Source: Methanoculleus methanifontis
Lineage (GTDB): Archaea; Halobacteriota; Methanomicrobia; Methanomicrobiales; Methanoculleaceae
Assembly: GCF_030464365.1 (NCBI RefSeq)
Contig: NZ_VCYI01000017.1
Location: forward strand, 1-54,398
DNA length: 54,398 bases
Direction: 5' to 3'
The stretch's first letter is position 1. Each line of letters opens with the position of its first letter. The position numbers and the translations under genes are program-made. The notes under the pieces are model-generated. The model was not told where the DNA came from and did not search any database. It saw only the letters and a list, made by a program, of their open reading frames with translations. Positions 1 to 7,943 of this stretch are shown piece after piece.

Positions 1-180
1 CGAAGGTGCGAGTCGCGACGGGCCGAAGGGCCGGAGCGTGAGCACCGAAGGTGCGAGTCGCGACGGGCCGAAGGGCCGGAGCGTGAGCACCGAAGGTGCG
101 AGTCGCGACGGGCCGAAGGGCCGGAGCGTGAGCACCGAAGGTGCGAGTCGCGACGGGCCGAAGGGCCGGAGCATGAGAAG
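1..180. repeat. Four tandem 45-bp repeats
   Basis: Four head-to-tail copies of a 45-bp unit fill positions 1-45, 46-90, 91-135 and 136-180. The first three are identical and the last diverges only in its final bases. The unit length is a multiple of three, and forward frame 1 is open through all copies, encoding the 15-residue period RRCESRRAEGPEREH, until a TGA at 196-198. The array is cut by the window edge, so the copy number is a minimum. A 16-bp piece of the unit recurs inverted at 23068-23083. Confidence 0.95.
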
Positions 181-198
181 CCGTCAGGCTTCGAGTGA
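1..198 (+). CDS. Possible 3' end of a repeat-containing ORF (partial)
   Basis: Frame 1 stays open from the window edge across the 45-bp repeats and ends at the TGA at 196-198, giving a charged Arg/Glu-rich tail that finishes GPEHEKPSGFE. It could be the C-terminus of a real protein with 15-residue repeats. It could equally be an open frame that exists only because a GC-rich 45-bp unit without stops was amplified. No start or upstream domain is visible, so the coding call is weak. Confidence 0.25.
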   Translation, partial: RRCESRRAEGPEREHRRCESRRAEGPEREHRRCESRRAEGPEREHRRCESRRAEGPEHEKPSGFE

Positions 199-219
199 CG
201 TAGTTCTTCCGTGAGCCCA

Positions 220-417
220 TCAGGACTCACCAGAAAAGAGCGAAAGAAGCCTTCTCCGGAACGGGAGGGCGCCGCCGGTAAGGCCGTTCTCATCCCGCTC
301 CACGAAGTCATTCCAGTTCGCCTCAAACTCGGCGGCGATCTCCATAAGGCCTTCATGCAGATCCGGGGCAACTGCAAGCAGGCGGTGTGAGTGGAGTCCG
401 GTCACCCTGCGCGCCAC
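220..417 (-). CDS. Small hypothetical protein (65 aa)
   Basis: Not recognised. The product is 65 residues, soluble and mildly acidic in the middle (a stretch rich in Glu, Asp and Trp near residues 27-45), with a basic C-terminal patch. Codon use resembles the neighbouring genes (GC-rich third positions). It lies between the tandem repeats and the operator-like repeats of the fic locus, and its start codon is only 8 bp from the first of those repeats. It may be the remnant of a longer gene disrupted when the fic cassette arrived. Confidence 0.35.
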   Translation of the reverse strand: MARRVTGLHSHRLLAVAPDLHEGLMEIAAEFEANWNDFVERDENGLTGGALPFRRRLLSLFSGES

Positions 418-425
418 AACCCCCG

Positions 426-490
426 CTAAGTAAAGAAAACTTAACGTAGATGACGATCCACCTCTCTAAGTAAACAAAAGTCAACTTAGA
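426..490. promoter_or_regulatory. Paired palindromic sites upstream of fic
   Basis: Two related 25-bp sites occupy 426-450 and 466-490, starting exactly 40 bp apart. Each is an imperfect inverted repeat: CTAAGT...ACGTAG in the first and CTAAGT...ACTTAG in the second, around an A-rich centre. They end 24 bp before the fic ATG, so they overlap the expected promoter and transcription start. The same pair recurs downstream of the gene at 1826-1890. Proposed role (inference): operator for the fic gene or for a regulator encoded elsewhere. Confidence 0.6.
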
Positions 491-514
491 AAACACTCAT
501 CTCACAGGTGCACC

Positions 515-1681
515 ATGCAAGAGAGTCGATCCGGGAATTTCGTCCACCAAAAAGGCGGCTACAACGCATTTATACCAAAGAGCCTCCCACCCGACCCACC
601 GATCGTGTACGATGAAACACTACAATACCTCCTCTCAGAAGCCGACCGGGCGCTTGCAAGGCTCGACGGCATAGCGGTGACGCTCCCCAACCCCGACCTG
701 TTCATCGCCATGTACATGAAGAAAGAGGCGCTGCTGAGCTCACAGATTGAGGGGACGGAGGCCTCGCTCAAAGGGGTCCTGGAGTTCGAGGCGAACCTGA
801 AGCCGACGGAGAACATCAACGATCTCCGGGAGGTCGTCAACTACCTGCGGGCCATGGACAGCGGGCTGGAACAACTCAAAAATGCTCCGATATCCCTGGA
901 CCTCATCAGGGACATCCACTGCATCCTGATCAGGGGGACGCGGGGTTCGGATCGGGAGCCGGGCAACTTCCGGACCGTCCAGAATTACATAGCCCGATCA
1001 GGGGCAACCTCGATCCGGGATGCCGTCTTCGTGCCGCCACCCCCAGAACGCATTGAAGCCCTGATGCAGGACCTCGAAGCCTTCATCCTCGAAAAAGGCT
1101 CTATACCGCCGCTCATCAAGATCGCTCTCATTCACGCCCAGTTCGAGACCATTCACCCGTTCCTGGACGGAAACGGCCGTATGGGGCGGCTGCTCATAAC
1201 GTTTTACCTTCGCTGGAAAGGGATCCTTGCAAAACCGCTCCTGTACCTCAGTATCTACCTCAAAAGGCACCGGGAGGAGTACTACCGGACCTTGAACGAG
1301 ATCCGGACAGACGGAGCATGGGAGGCATGGCTCCGGTTTTTCCTGCAGGGAATCATCGAGGTCTCAAACGAGTCGATCGCGTCGACACGGGAGATCATCC
1401 GCCTGAAAGATAGTGTCGTCGATACGCTCCTCCAGCACGACATCGGTGGGGCGAACGCCGTAAAACTGGTGTACGCACTCTTCGATGAACCGATCATCAC
1501 CACGCGGGAAGCAGCGGAGGTGCTCGGGGTGAGCGGGCCTACGGCATACCAGTTGATCGGGAAACTGGAGGAGATCGGCATCTTAAAGGAGATCACCGGG
1601 AAGCAGCGGTACAAAAAGTACATGTTCACGGATTGCGTCTCGATCATCGAGCAGGGGACTCGACCGCGCCCTGGAAGTTGA
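515..1681 (+). CDS. Fic family protein (predicted AMPylase) with C-terminal winged helix
   Basis: Predicted Fic-type nucleotidyl transferase, 388 aa, which would move AMP or another nucleotide onto a target hydroxyl. The catalytic loop HPFLDGNGRMGR begins at His214 and matches HxFx(D/E)GNGRxxR. An N-terminal inhibitory motif of the (S/T)xxxE(G/N) form is seen as SSQIEG at residues 75-80, placing it in class II, with the inhibitory helix in the same chain. Residues about 310-380 look like a winged helix (TTREAAEVLGVSGPTAYQLI), so it may bind DNA. Start ATG at 515 follows CAGGTG. Paired palindromes sit on both sides, suggesting autoregulation or a mobile cassette. No separate antitoxin gene is seen. 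Confidence 0.9.
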   Translation: MQESRSGNFVHQKGGYNAFIPKSLPPDPPIVYDETLQYLLSEADRALARLDGIAVTLPNPDLFIAMYMKKEALLSSQIEGTEASLKGVLEFEANLKPTENINDLREVVNYLRAMDSGLEQLKNAPISLDLIRDIHCILIRGTRGSDREPGNFRTVQNYIARSGATSIRDAVFVPPPPERIEALMQDLEAFILEKGSIPPLIKIALIHAQFETIHPFLDGNGRMGRLLITFYLRWKGILAKPLLYLSIYLKRHREEYYRTLNEIRTDGAWEAWLRFFLQGIIEVSNESIASTREIIRLKDSVVDTLLQHDIGGANAVKLVYALFDEPIITTREAAEVLGVSGPTAYQLIGKLEEIGILKEITGKQRYKKYMFTDCVSIIEQGTRPRPGS

Positions 1682-1825
1682 GATCCCACCAGAGTGCCGG
1701 ATCTTTCGGGAGGGATACCCTGCCCGATAGCGATGCCAGCCGGATTCCATACTGGTGAGCGCGATGCTGATACAGAGCCGGCAGATAGCCTCCTGCTCCC
1801 GGGAATCTTCACGAGTAAACTCCCA

Positions 1826-1890
1826 CCAAGTAAAGAAAACTTAACGTAGACGGGGGAAGCCCACTCTACGTAAACAAAGCTTAACGTAGA
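1826..1890. promoter_or_regulatory. Second pair of palindromic sites, downstream of fic
   Basis: Sites at 1826-1850 and 1866-1890 repeat the arrangement at 426-490: same 25-bp size, same 40-bp offset, and exactly 1400 bp further on. The fourth site is the most symmetrical (CTACGT...ACGTAG). The 360-bp stretch 1682-2041 around them holds no gene that I can support. It also contains the promoter of the following operon. The pair could be operators for that operon, or the second boundary repeat of a fic cassette. Confidence 0.6.
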
Positions 1891-2041
1891 GGAACCCCGG
1901 AGGGTGGCCCGGGCATCCCGTGGGGACCCTCCAGATCAAGACCACCGCCCCACGAAACCGCCCGATTCCCCCCACCCCTCCGGAAGGGGAATACCACAGT
2001 TTCAATAGCATTATCACCCGTAGAGCCGAAAAATAATCAGG

Positions 2042-2308
2042 ATGGCGGGTGCGAAGAAATACTATGCGGCGGCCGTACTCGCGGTCTGGCTTATCATCGT
2101 CACGTTCTTCATGGTCCTGAACCGCACGCTCGACCTCGAGGTCTTCTTCGTCCTCTCGCTGATCGGCCTCCTCGTCGTCGCCGTCCTGATCGACGGGGCG
2201 TTCTCCCGGCCGCGCTACATGCGCTACATCGGCTACCTCATCGCCGCGGGAGTCGCCCTCTTCGCCTACATCGTCGTAGAAAAAATCCTGGAGATCCTTG
2301 CCGCATGA
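2042..2308 (+). CDS. Small membrane protein, first gene of MoxR operon (88 aa)
   Basis: Three hydrophobic segments (about residues 7-25, 33-51 and 63-84) suggest a small integral membrane protein with no soluble domain. The family is not recognised. Its stop overlaps the ATG of the next gene (TGA at 2306-2308, ATG at 2305), which indicates translational coupling. As the first cistron of a MoxR / DUF58 / DUF4129 cluster it is probably an accessory membrane subunit of that assembly. Confidence 0.75.
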   Translation: MAGAKKYYAAAVLAVWLIIVTFFMVLNRTLDLEVFFVLSLIGLLVVAVLIDGAFSRPRYMRYIGYLIAAGVALFAYIVVEKILEILAA

Positions 2309-3885
2309 ACCGCCTGGCCTCGCACGCCATCCTCGCGGCGGCAGCCGCCCTTGTCCTCGCCCTCCTCGGAGCCCAGGCAGCCTCCCCGCTCCTCTACACA
2401 GCGGAAAACACATCGACCGGCGCCCACGCCGACCCCGCGACGATCGAGAAGCGCTCCCCGGGGGACGCCGACGCCCTGGTGCCCCTGATGGACGACCTCC
2501 TGGGAGAGACCGGGACACTGGCCCTCACGATCAAACTCAAGGACTACGAGAGCGCCGAGCGCGACCTCGCCCGCTACAACGAACTCTCGCAGCAGTTCGA
2601 CCGGCTGGTCGTCAAACTGGACGTCAGCGGGACCGACATCGGCGAGTTCCAGCAGAACAACAGGCAGAACCAGGAAGCCCTCGAGACGCTCCTGAATGAC
2701 AGCCGGCGGCTCGAAAACCTAAAACGGCTCGAGATAGAGGTCCAGGACGGCGAGCAGCGGATGGCCATCGCCTACGAGGGCGAGGCCCTCCGGCAGAAGA
2801 TGCGGGAGGGGTTCTCCGCCTACGCCGGAAGAGAGCCCGCAACGACCCGGATCGCCGGGCACTACGACCTCAATGCCACCCCCTACCAGCAGAGCGTCGA
2901 GGACTTCGCCGAGGTCGCCGACGCCGCGGACGACCGGCAGACCGGCGGCACCACTGTAAAATCCCCGCTCAACGTCACGGTCACCCCACCCGAGGGGCGC
3001 TACGGGGACACCCTCCGGATCGCCGGCCGGTACGCCGGCGGTATCCCGGATACCCGGATCGAGGTCTACGTCGACAGCCGGGTCGCAGGTGCCGCCACGC
3101 TCGATGCAGACGCCGCCTACAACCACCCCTACCGGATCGGCCGGATCGCCGCCGGACCGCACCTCGCCTACGTCGTCGCGGGCAGGATCTACTCCGAGGT
3201 CGCAACGTTTGAGGTCCTCACCCAGAACACCACCCTCACCCTCGCACTCGCGGAGGTGAACCGGACGGCCGTCGCCTGCACCGGGAACCTCACGACCGAA
3301 GACGACCGACCGGTCGCGGGCGCCCCGGTCCTCATCAGGCGCGACGACGGCACCCTCGCCGCCGCAGAGACCGACGAGAACGGCACCTACAGGACAGTGC
3401 TCGTCCTCCCCGGCGGCGAGCACACCCTCCAGGCGAAGTTCCACGCCGCGGGCTACCCCCTGAACGCCTCCGAAAGCCCGGCAGAGACCGTCCAGGTCCG
3501 CGGAGAGGGGCTCTCCCCCCTCCCGTTCGTTGCCGCCATCGCGGCCGCCCTCGGGACCGGATGGTACCTCCGGCGGCGCCGGCCCGAGGAGGAGCCCGTC
3601 GCGGCACCAGCCCCGGAACCGGAGAAACCCCGCGAGGCCCCGCCGCAGGTCGAGATCGCCGGCCTCCCGCCCCAGGAAGCCGCGACCGTCCTCTTCCGGG
3701 CGCTGCGTGACCGGCTCGGGATCCCCGGGACGAAGACCCCGCGGGACTGCGCTCTCCTCGCCCCGGCCCACGCCGGGTTCTTCGAGCGCTACGAGCGGAT
3801 CCGCTACGCCGGCGAGACCCCAACAGACGACGAACTCCGGGCGATGGAAGCCGAAGCCCGCGGAGGTGGCGAAGGTGCAGCGTGA
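2305..3885 (+). CDS. Membrane protein with C-terminal DUF4129-like domain
   Basis: 526 aa. An N-terminal hydrophobic segment (residues about 7-27) acts as signal or anchor. It is followed by a helical, charged extracytoplasmic region (60-200), then a region with Ig/carboxypeptidase-regulatory-like features (about 220-395, including a segment like VAGAPVLIRRDDGTLAAAET). A transmembrane helix lies near 403-422, then a Pro/Glu linker and a cytoplasmic helical domain containing LRDRLGIPGTKTPRDC. The last part resembles DUF4129, which accompanies MoxR and DUF58 genes in archaea and bacteria. It overlaps its upstream neighbour, and its 3' end carries the ribosome binding site of the next gene. Confidence 0.75.
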   Translation: MNRLASHAILAAAAALVLALLGAQAASPLLYTAENTSTGAHADPATIEKRSPGDADALVPLMDDLLGETGTLALTIKLKDYESAERDLARYNELSQQFDRLVVKLDVSGTDIGEFQQNNRQNQEALETLLNDSRRLENLKRLEIEVQDGEQRMAIAYEGEALRQKMREGFSAYAGREPATTRIAGHYDLNATPYQQSVEDFAEVADAADDRQTGGTTVKSPLNVTVTPPEGRYGDTLRIAGRYAGGIPDTRIEVYVDSRVAGAATLDADAAYNHPYRIGRIAAGPHLAYVVAGRIYSEVATFEVLTQNTTLTLALAEVNRTAVACTGNLTTEDDRPVAGAPVLIRRDDGTLAAAETDENGTYRTVLVLPGGEHTLQAKFHAAGYPLNASESPAETVQVRGEGLSPLPFVAAIAAALGTGWYLRRRRPEEEPVAAPAPEPEKPREAPPQVEIAGLPPQEAATVLFRALRDRLGIPGTKTPRDCALLAPAHAGFFERYERIRYAGETPTDDELRAMEAEARGGGEGAA

Positions 3886-4687
3886 GGCCTGGGCGGTCCT
3901 CCTCATCCTCCTCCTCGCCGGCGGCGCGGTGTACGCCCACGCCACCACCACCACCGAGGAGTTCAGCCGCTACAACGTCGGGTGGAACGGCACCTCGAAC
4001 CTCGCCGCGGAGGAGGTCCGCGATCCGGGGAACCTTCCCCCCGGCGCAACCCTCCTCATCCTCGCGCCGGACGCAGCCTTCACCGCCGACGAGACCGGCT
4101 ACCTCCGGGCGTTCCTCGACGGCGGCGGCCGGGTCCTCATCGCCGACGAAGAGGGCAACGCCAACCGGCTCCTCGCCGACCTCGGGAGCACGATGAGAGT
4201 CCGGCCGGGGAATCTCGCGAGCCTGGAACGGGGCCACGCCGACCCCGGGCTGTTCACCGGCTACCCCGTCGGGAACGCCACGATCTTTGCCGGGGTCGAG
4301 ACCGTGCTCCTCAACCGCCCGGCGGCGGTCACCGGTGGCGAGCCCCTCCTCGAGACCTCGATCCTCACCTGGGACGATGGCGACCGCGACGGACGCGTCA
4401 GCGGCGACGAAACCTTTGCGCGACGGACGGTCTGCGCGCGGGAGGGGAACCTCACGGTGCTCGGCGACGCCAGCCTCTTCGTCAACGCCATGCTCGCCGA
4501 GAACCCGAAGTTCATCAACAATCTCCAGCCGGTCCTGATCGACGCCGCCCACAGCAGGACCGGCACCACAAACCCGATCATCAACGCCATAGCCCGGGCC
4601 CGGGAGACGCCGGCGGCCGCGGCCGCCTTCGCCGCCCTGGTCGTCCTGCCGGTGGCCTGGCACTTTGGGAGGAAGAGAGATGACTGA
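3875..4687 (+). CDS. DUF4350-like membrane protein
   Basis: 270 aa. I place the start at the GTG at 3875, inside the end of the previous gene, because GGAGGTG at 3862-3868 lies 6 nt upstream; the GTG at 3866 is the alternative. A signal-anchor helix follows at once. The region TLLILAPDAAFTADETGYL...GGGRVLIADEEGNAN looks like the DUF4350 fold (glutamine-amidotransferase-like without a visible catalytic Cys). A C-terminal helix (AAAAAFAALVVLPVAWHF) ends in RKRDD. Members of this family sit beside MoxR genes and are thought to form part of the membrane complex serviced by the ATPase. The final 8 bp overlap moxR. Confidence 0.7.
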   Translation: MQREAWAVLLILLLAGGAVYAHATTTTEEFSRYNVGWNGTSNLAAEEVRDPGNLPPGATLLILAPDAAFTADETGYLRAFLDGGGRVLIADEEGNANRLLADLGSTMRVRPGNLASLERGHADPGLFTGYPVGNATIFAGVETVLLNRPAAVTGGEPLLETSILTWDDGDRDGRVSGDETFARRTVCAREGNLTVLGDASLFVNAMLAENPKFINNLQPVLIDAAHSRTGTTNPIINAIARARETPAAAAAFAALVVLPVAWHFGRKRDD

Positions 4688-5651
4688 CGATCTGACCACA
4701 CGCATAGAAGAGATCAAGAACGCCTACGAAGATATCCGGGTGACCACCCACCAGATGGTCGTCTCGAACCAGCCTCTCATCGAGGAGATCTTCATCAGCA
4801 TGATCGGCGGCGGCCACCTCCTCATCGAAGGGGTCCCCGGAACCGCAAAGACCACCGTCTGCAAGATCATCGCCCGGCTCATCGGCTACGAGTTCCGGCG
4901 GGTCCAGGGGGCCGTGGACATCCAGCCCGCCGACATCATCGGCGTCCGGATCTACGACCGGAACAGAAGCGAGTTCGTCCTCCAGAAAGGCCCGATCTTC
5001 ACGAACTTCCTGATGATCGACGAGATGAACCGCCTGACCCCCAAGACCCAGAGCGCACTCCTGGAGGCAATGAGCGAGCGCCAGGCGACGATCGACGGGA
5101 CGACCTACCCGCTCCCGGACTCCTACTTCGTCATCGCCACCCAGAACCCCCACGAGATCGAGGGGACCTTCCCGCTCATCGAGGCCCAGCGCGACCGGTT
5201 CATGTTCAGCTCGGTCCTCACCCACCTCGACGGCGAAAACGAGCTCGAGATCCTCCGCCGGGAGCGCGACGGAGAGCTGGACTGGAAGATCTACCAGAAC
5301 CGGATCACCCCCGTCCTCAGCCCCGCGAAGGTCCAGGCCATGGCCCGGACCGTCCAGGAGGTCCGGGTCGACGAGACCGTCCTCGCCTACATGCGCGACC
5401 TCGTCTCCGCCACCCGGTCCCACGGCGACATCCGGCTCGGCGCGAGTTCCCGTGCCTCGATCGCCTTCGTCCGGGGCTCGAGGGTCCGGGCGGCCCTGAA
5501 CGGCCGGAACTACGTCATCCCCGACGACGTCCGGGCCATGGCCCTCCCGGTGCTGCGCCACCGCATCCTCCTCTCCCGCGAGGCCGCGATCACCGGGATC
5601 ACGGCCGAGGCAGTCATCGCCGGGATCACCGAGAGCGTCGAGGTGTCGTAG
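4680..5651 (+). CDS. MoxR family AAA+ ATPase
   Basis: 323 aa, cytoplasmic AAA+ chaperone-like ATPase. Walker A GVPGTAKTT is at residues 51-59 and Walker B LMIDEMNR at 111-118, followed by the typical sensor region with IATQNP. Length matches the family (about 310-340 aa). The ATG at 4680 was chosen over upstream in-frame codons because GGGAGG at 4667-4672 sits 7 nt before it. MoxR proteins act with DUF58 partners, which often carry metal-binding or vWA-like folds, in maturation or assembly of other proteins. The target here is unknown. Confidence 0.93.
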   Translation: MTDDLTTRIEEIKNAYEDIRVTTHQMVVSNQPLIEEIFISMIGGGHLLIEGVPGTAKTTVCKIIARLIGYEFRRVQGAVDIQPADIIGVRIYDRNRSEFVLQKGPIFTNFLMIDEMNRLTPKTQSALLEAMSERQATIDGTTYPLPDSYFVIATQNPHEIEGTFPLIEAQRDRFMFSSVLTHLDGENELEILRRERDGELDWKIYQNRITPVLSPAKVQAMARTVQEVRVDETVLAYMRDLVSATRSHGDIRLGASSRASIAFVRGSRVRAALNGRNYVIPDDVRAMALPVLRHRILLSREAAITGITAEAVIAGITESVEVS

Positions 5652-5653
5652 GG

Positions 5654-6871
5654 ATGATCCGGCCGACCCGGATGAGCGGGGGCGTCGCCGCCCTCGCCCT
5701 CGCCCTCACCGTCACGGCGCTCCTCCTCGCAAACCCCGCCGCGGCCCTCGCCGCCGGCTCCCTCGCCCTCTTCCTCCTCTGGCGGGGCTGGCGGTTCGAG
5801 CAGGACCTCGCGGCCGCGGCCGCTTCCCTCACCGTGGCCCGCGAGGTCGACCGGACGATCCTCCGGCAGGGGACGACCGCGACCGTCCGGGTAAGGGCCG
5901 ATCTCGCCGTCCCGGCCGGGATGGAGATCCGGGTGCGCGACCTCCCGCCGGCGGTCGCGACCGGCGACGCCCCCCGCTCCCCGCCGGGGAAGGCGGCAGC
6001 CTACACCCTCCGGTTCATGGCGCCGGGGGAGACCGCGTTCGGTGGAGTCGTCATCACGGCGAGCGACGCCTTCTTCTCCCGTAACCTCGTCTGCCGCCGG
6101 TTCGATGCCCCGCAGATCCGGGTCTTCCCCGCCGGAACCGCCGAGAACGGAAAGGGAACGGGCGCCGGCAGCGGCGACGCCGAGGTCGACCGGCGGGCCG
6201 CGCTCGCCGGCCAGGGCATCCGCGGGTTCCGGCCCTACCTGCCGGGCGACGACCCCGGCCGGATCGACTGGAAGGTCACCGCCCGGCACGACGCCTACTA
6301 CGTCCGGGAGCCGGCCGGGCTCGAGGGGGGCTCGCCCCTCATCGCCGTCGACCTCCCGGCCCGGGCCGGGGACCCGGAGACATTCGCACGGTTCTCGATG
6401 GCCGTCTCGGGCGCCGTCGAGGGGGCGATCAACGCACGCGACGGCTGCTCGCTCCTGGTCGTCGCCGGGGGCGAGGTCGTCCGGTTCCTCCCCCGGACAC
6501 AGGATATCCGTGAAGCGTTCTCGGCCCTCGGCGGGCTCGCGCCGCTCGAACCCCGCGCCCCCCTCTACCGGGCGCCGGGACCCGCCGTCCTCGCGGCCAG
6601 GGCCCGGGTAGCCGGCCGCGGGGAGCGGCTCGGCACCATCCTCGCCGCGTTTGCGAAAGAGAGCCCCGCGCCTTTCGCCGCGGCGGTGCGGGCGGCGCTC
6701 GGCCGGGCCGATGCCGCAGAGGTCCGGGTCTTCTCCCTCCTCCCCGCGGGCGACAAGAGCCACCTCCTCCAGATCGTCCACGAGGCGAAGGTCCGGGGGA
6801 TGCGGGTCGTCCTGAGGGCGCCCGACGGCGCCGGGGCCCTCCCCGGGATCGACGCCGTGGAGGTGCTCTGA
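5654..6871 (+). CDS. DUF58 domain-containing protein
   Basis: 405 aa. Two N-terminal hydrophobic segments (residues about 9-45) precede a beta-rich region and then the DUF58 core, marked by RPYLPGDDPGRIDWKVTAR near residue 193 and the following YYVREP. Begins 2 nt after moxR and ends in a TGATG overlap with the next gene. DUF58 proteins are standard partners of MoxR ATPases. The C-terminal third continues with a Rossmann-like pattern (EVRVFSLLPAGDKSHL...GMRVVLRAP), consistent with a degenerate vWA fold. Confidence 0.88.
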   Translation: MIRPTRMSGGVAALALALTVTALLLANPAAALAAGSLALFLLWRGWRFEQDLAAAAASLTVAREVDRTILRQGTTATVRVRADLAVPAGMEIRVRDLPPAVATGDAPRSPPGKAAAYTLRFMAPGETAFGGVVITASDAFFSRNLVCRRFDAPQIRVFPAGTAENGKGTGAGSGDAEVDRRAALAGQGIRGFRPYLPGDDPGRIDWKVTARHDAYYVREPAGLEGGSPLIAVDLPARAGDPETFARFSMAVSGAVEGAINARDGCSLLVVAGGEVVRFLPRTQDIREAFSALGGLAPLEPRAPLYRAPGPAVLAARARVAGRGERLGTILAAFAKESPAPFAAAVRAALGRADAAEVRVFSLLPAGDKSHLLQIVHEAKVRGMRVVLRAPDGAGALPGIDAVEVL

Positions 6872-7158
6872 TGGAGCTCGACCGAACATTCCTCCTCCTC
6901 TGCGGGGGCGAAATTCTGGTCGTCGCCGCAGGCAACCTCGCAGTCGCCCTCGTCCTCCAGGTGACCGTCCTTGCGGCGTTCCTCGGCGACCGCCGGGGCT
7001 ACCCGGTCTTTGCAGCCGGAGCGGCCGCCTTCGCCGCGGTCCTCTACGCTGCCAGTATGATCGCCCTCCTCGGCCTCGCCGTCGCCCTCGGCTGCGGCTA
7101 TCTCGCCCTCACCCTCAAGGACTACCGGCTCACGCTCCGGGCAGGAGGGCGGGCATGA
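6871..7158 (+). CDS. Small membrane protein in MoxR operon (95 aa)
   Basis: Almost entirely hydrophobic, with three likely transmembrane segments and a short charged C-terminus (KDYRLTLRAGGRA). Family not recognised. It overlaps DUF58 upstream by 1 nt and the next gene downstream by 4 nt (ATGA at 7155-7158), so it is translated as part of the same operon. Confidence 0.75.
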   Translation: MELDRTFLLLCGGEILVVAAGNLAVALVLQVTVLAAFLGDRRGYPVFAAGAAAFAAVLYAASMIALLGLAVALGCGYLALTLKDYRLTLRAGGRA

Positions 7159-7943
7159 CCAGGAACAACCCCTACCGGGGAGCCTTCCTCCTCATCCTCG
7201 CCGCCGCCGGCCTCCTCACCCTCGCGGCCGTCACCGGGCGGGGGGACATCACCACCGCGACGGTCATCCTCGCCGGCACCGGGTGTTTCATCGCCGGGGT
7301 CTTCCTCCTCGCGCTCCACAAGGGCGAGCCCATCGACCCGGAGATCGCCGCCCTCCTCCCGGTACAGGGGACGGTCACCATCGCCACCCTCTGCGCCGAC
7401 CTCGGCGTCCAGGGCGACGCCTGGTTCGTCCCGGACGAAGGGACGGTCATCGAGATCATCCCGGTCGCAGGGACCCTCCCGGAGAATATCGGGGACGACT
7501 ACTCCTACATCACCGAGGACGGGCAGTCCGCCGTCAGGATCGCGCCGACCTGCGCCCCCCTCCTCGCACGGTTGAGAGAGAAGCACGCCCTCGAGATCCC
7601 CGAAGAAGAGGACGCCCTCCTCGCGTGCATCGTCGAGGTCTGCGACGACCTCCTCGAGATTGCAAACACAAGCGCCGTAAAGGACGGCGAGAACATCGTC
7701 GTCACCCTTGCGGACTACCGGCTCCTCCCCGGCTGCCGGGCCGTCCGGGCGGCCTCGCCGAAGTGCTGCACCATGGTCGGCTGCCCGGTCTGCAGCCTCC
7801 TCGCCGCGATCGCCGCCCTCGGGACAGGACAGCCGACGAAGATCGAGCACGCCGGCGTCGACGAAAAAAGAAAGACTCTTAGAGTTATCCTCAGGCCGGC
7901 CGGACCCGCACCCAGAGGTGCAGGTCCCGGTAACTCGCGTTGA
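7155..7943 (+). CDS. Hypothetical membrane protein with Cys-rich motif, last gene of MoxR operon
   Basis: 262 aa. Two N-terminal transmembrane helices (about residues 9-25 and 32-52) precede a soluble domain. Near residue 200 there is a cysteine cluster KCCTMVGCPVCS, which could bind metal or form a disulphide; I do not recognise the domain. The gene ends at 7943 and runs 53 bp into the convergent DUF1616 gene. The last 15 or so residues (Pro/Gly/Arg-rich) are probably a fortuitous extension. Confidence 0.7.
   Translation: MTRNNPYRGAFLLILAAAGLLTLAAVTGRGDITTATVILAGTGCFIAGVFLLALHKGEPIDPEIAALLPVQGTVTIATLCADLGVQGDAWFVPDEGTVIEIIPVAGTLPENIGDDYSYITEDGQSAVRIAPTCAPLLARLREKHALEIPEEEDALLACIVEVCDDLLEIANTSAVKDGENIVVTLADYRLLPGCRAVRAASPKCCTMVGCPVCSLLAAIAALGTGQPTKIEHAGVDEKRKTLRVILRPAGPAPRGAGPGNSR

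Noticed and set aside
1-180. CRISPR array
   Set aside because: The 45-bp units are directly adjacent with no unique spacers, so this is a simple tandem repeat. No cas genes are seen in the window.
2719-3954. Long ORF opposite the DUF4129-like gene (and similar long antisense ORFs, for example 3335-4717, 4581-5561, 5510-6889, 15403-17244)
   Set aside because: These are shadows of GC-rich coding genes: low-complexity Arg/Gly/Pro/Asp composition, no domains and no ribosome binding sites, while the opposite strand has clear families and overlaps.
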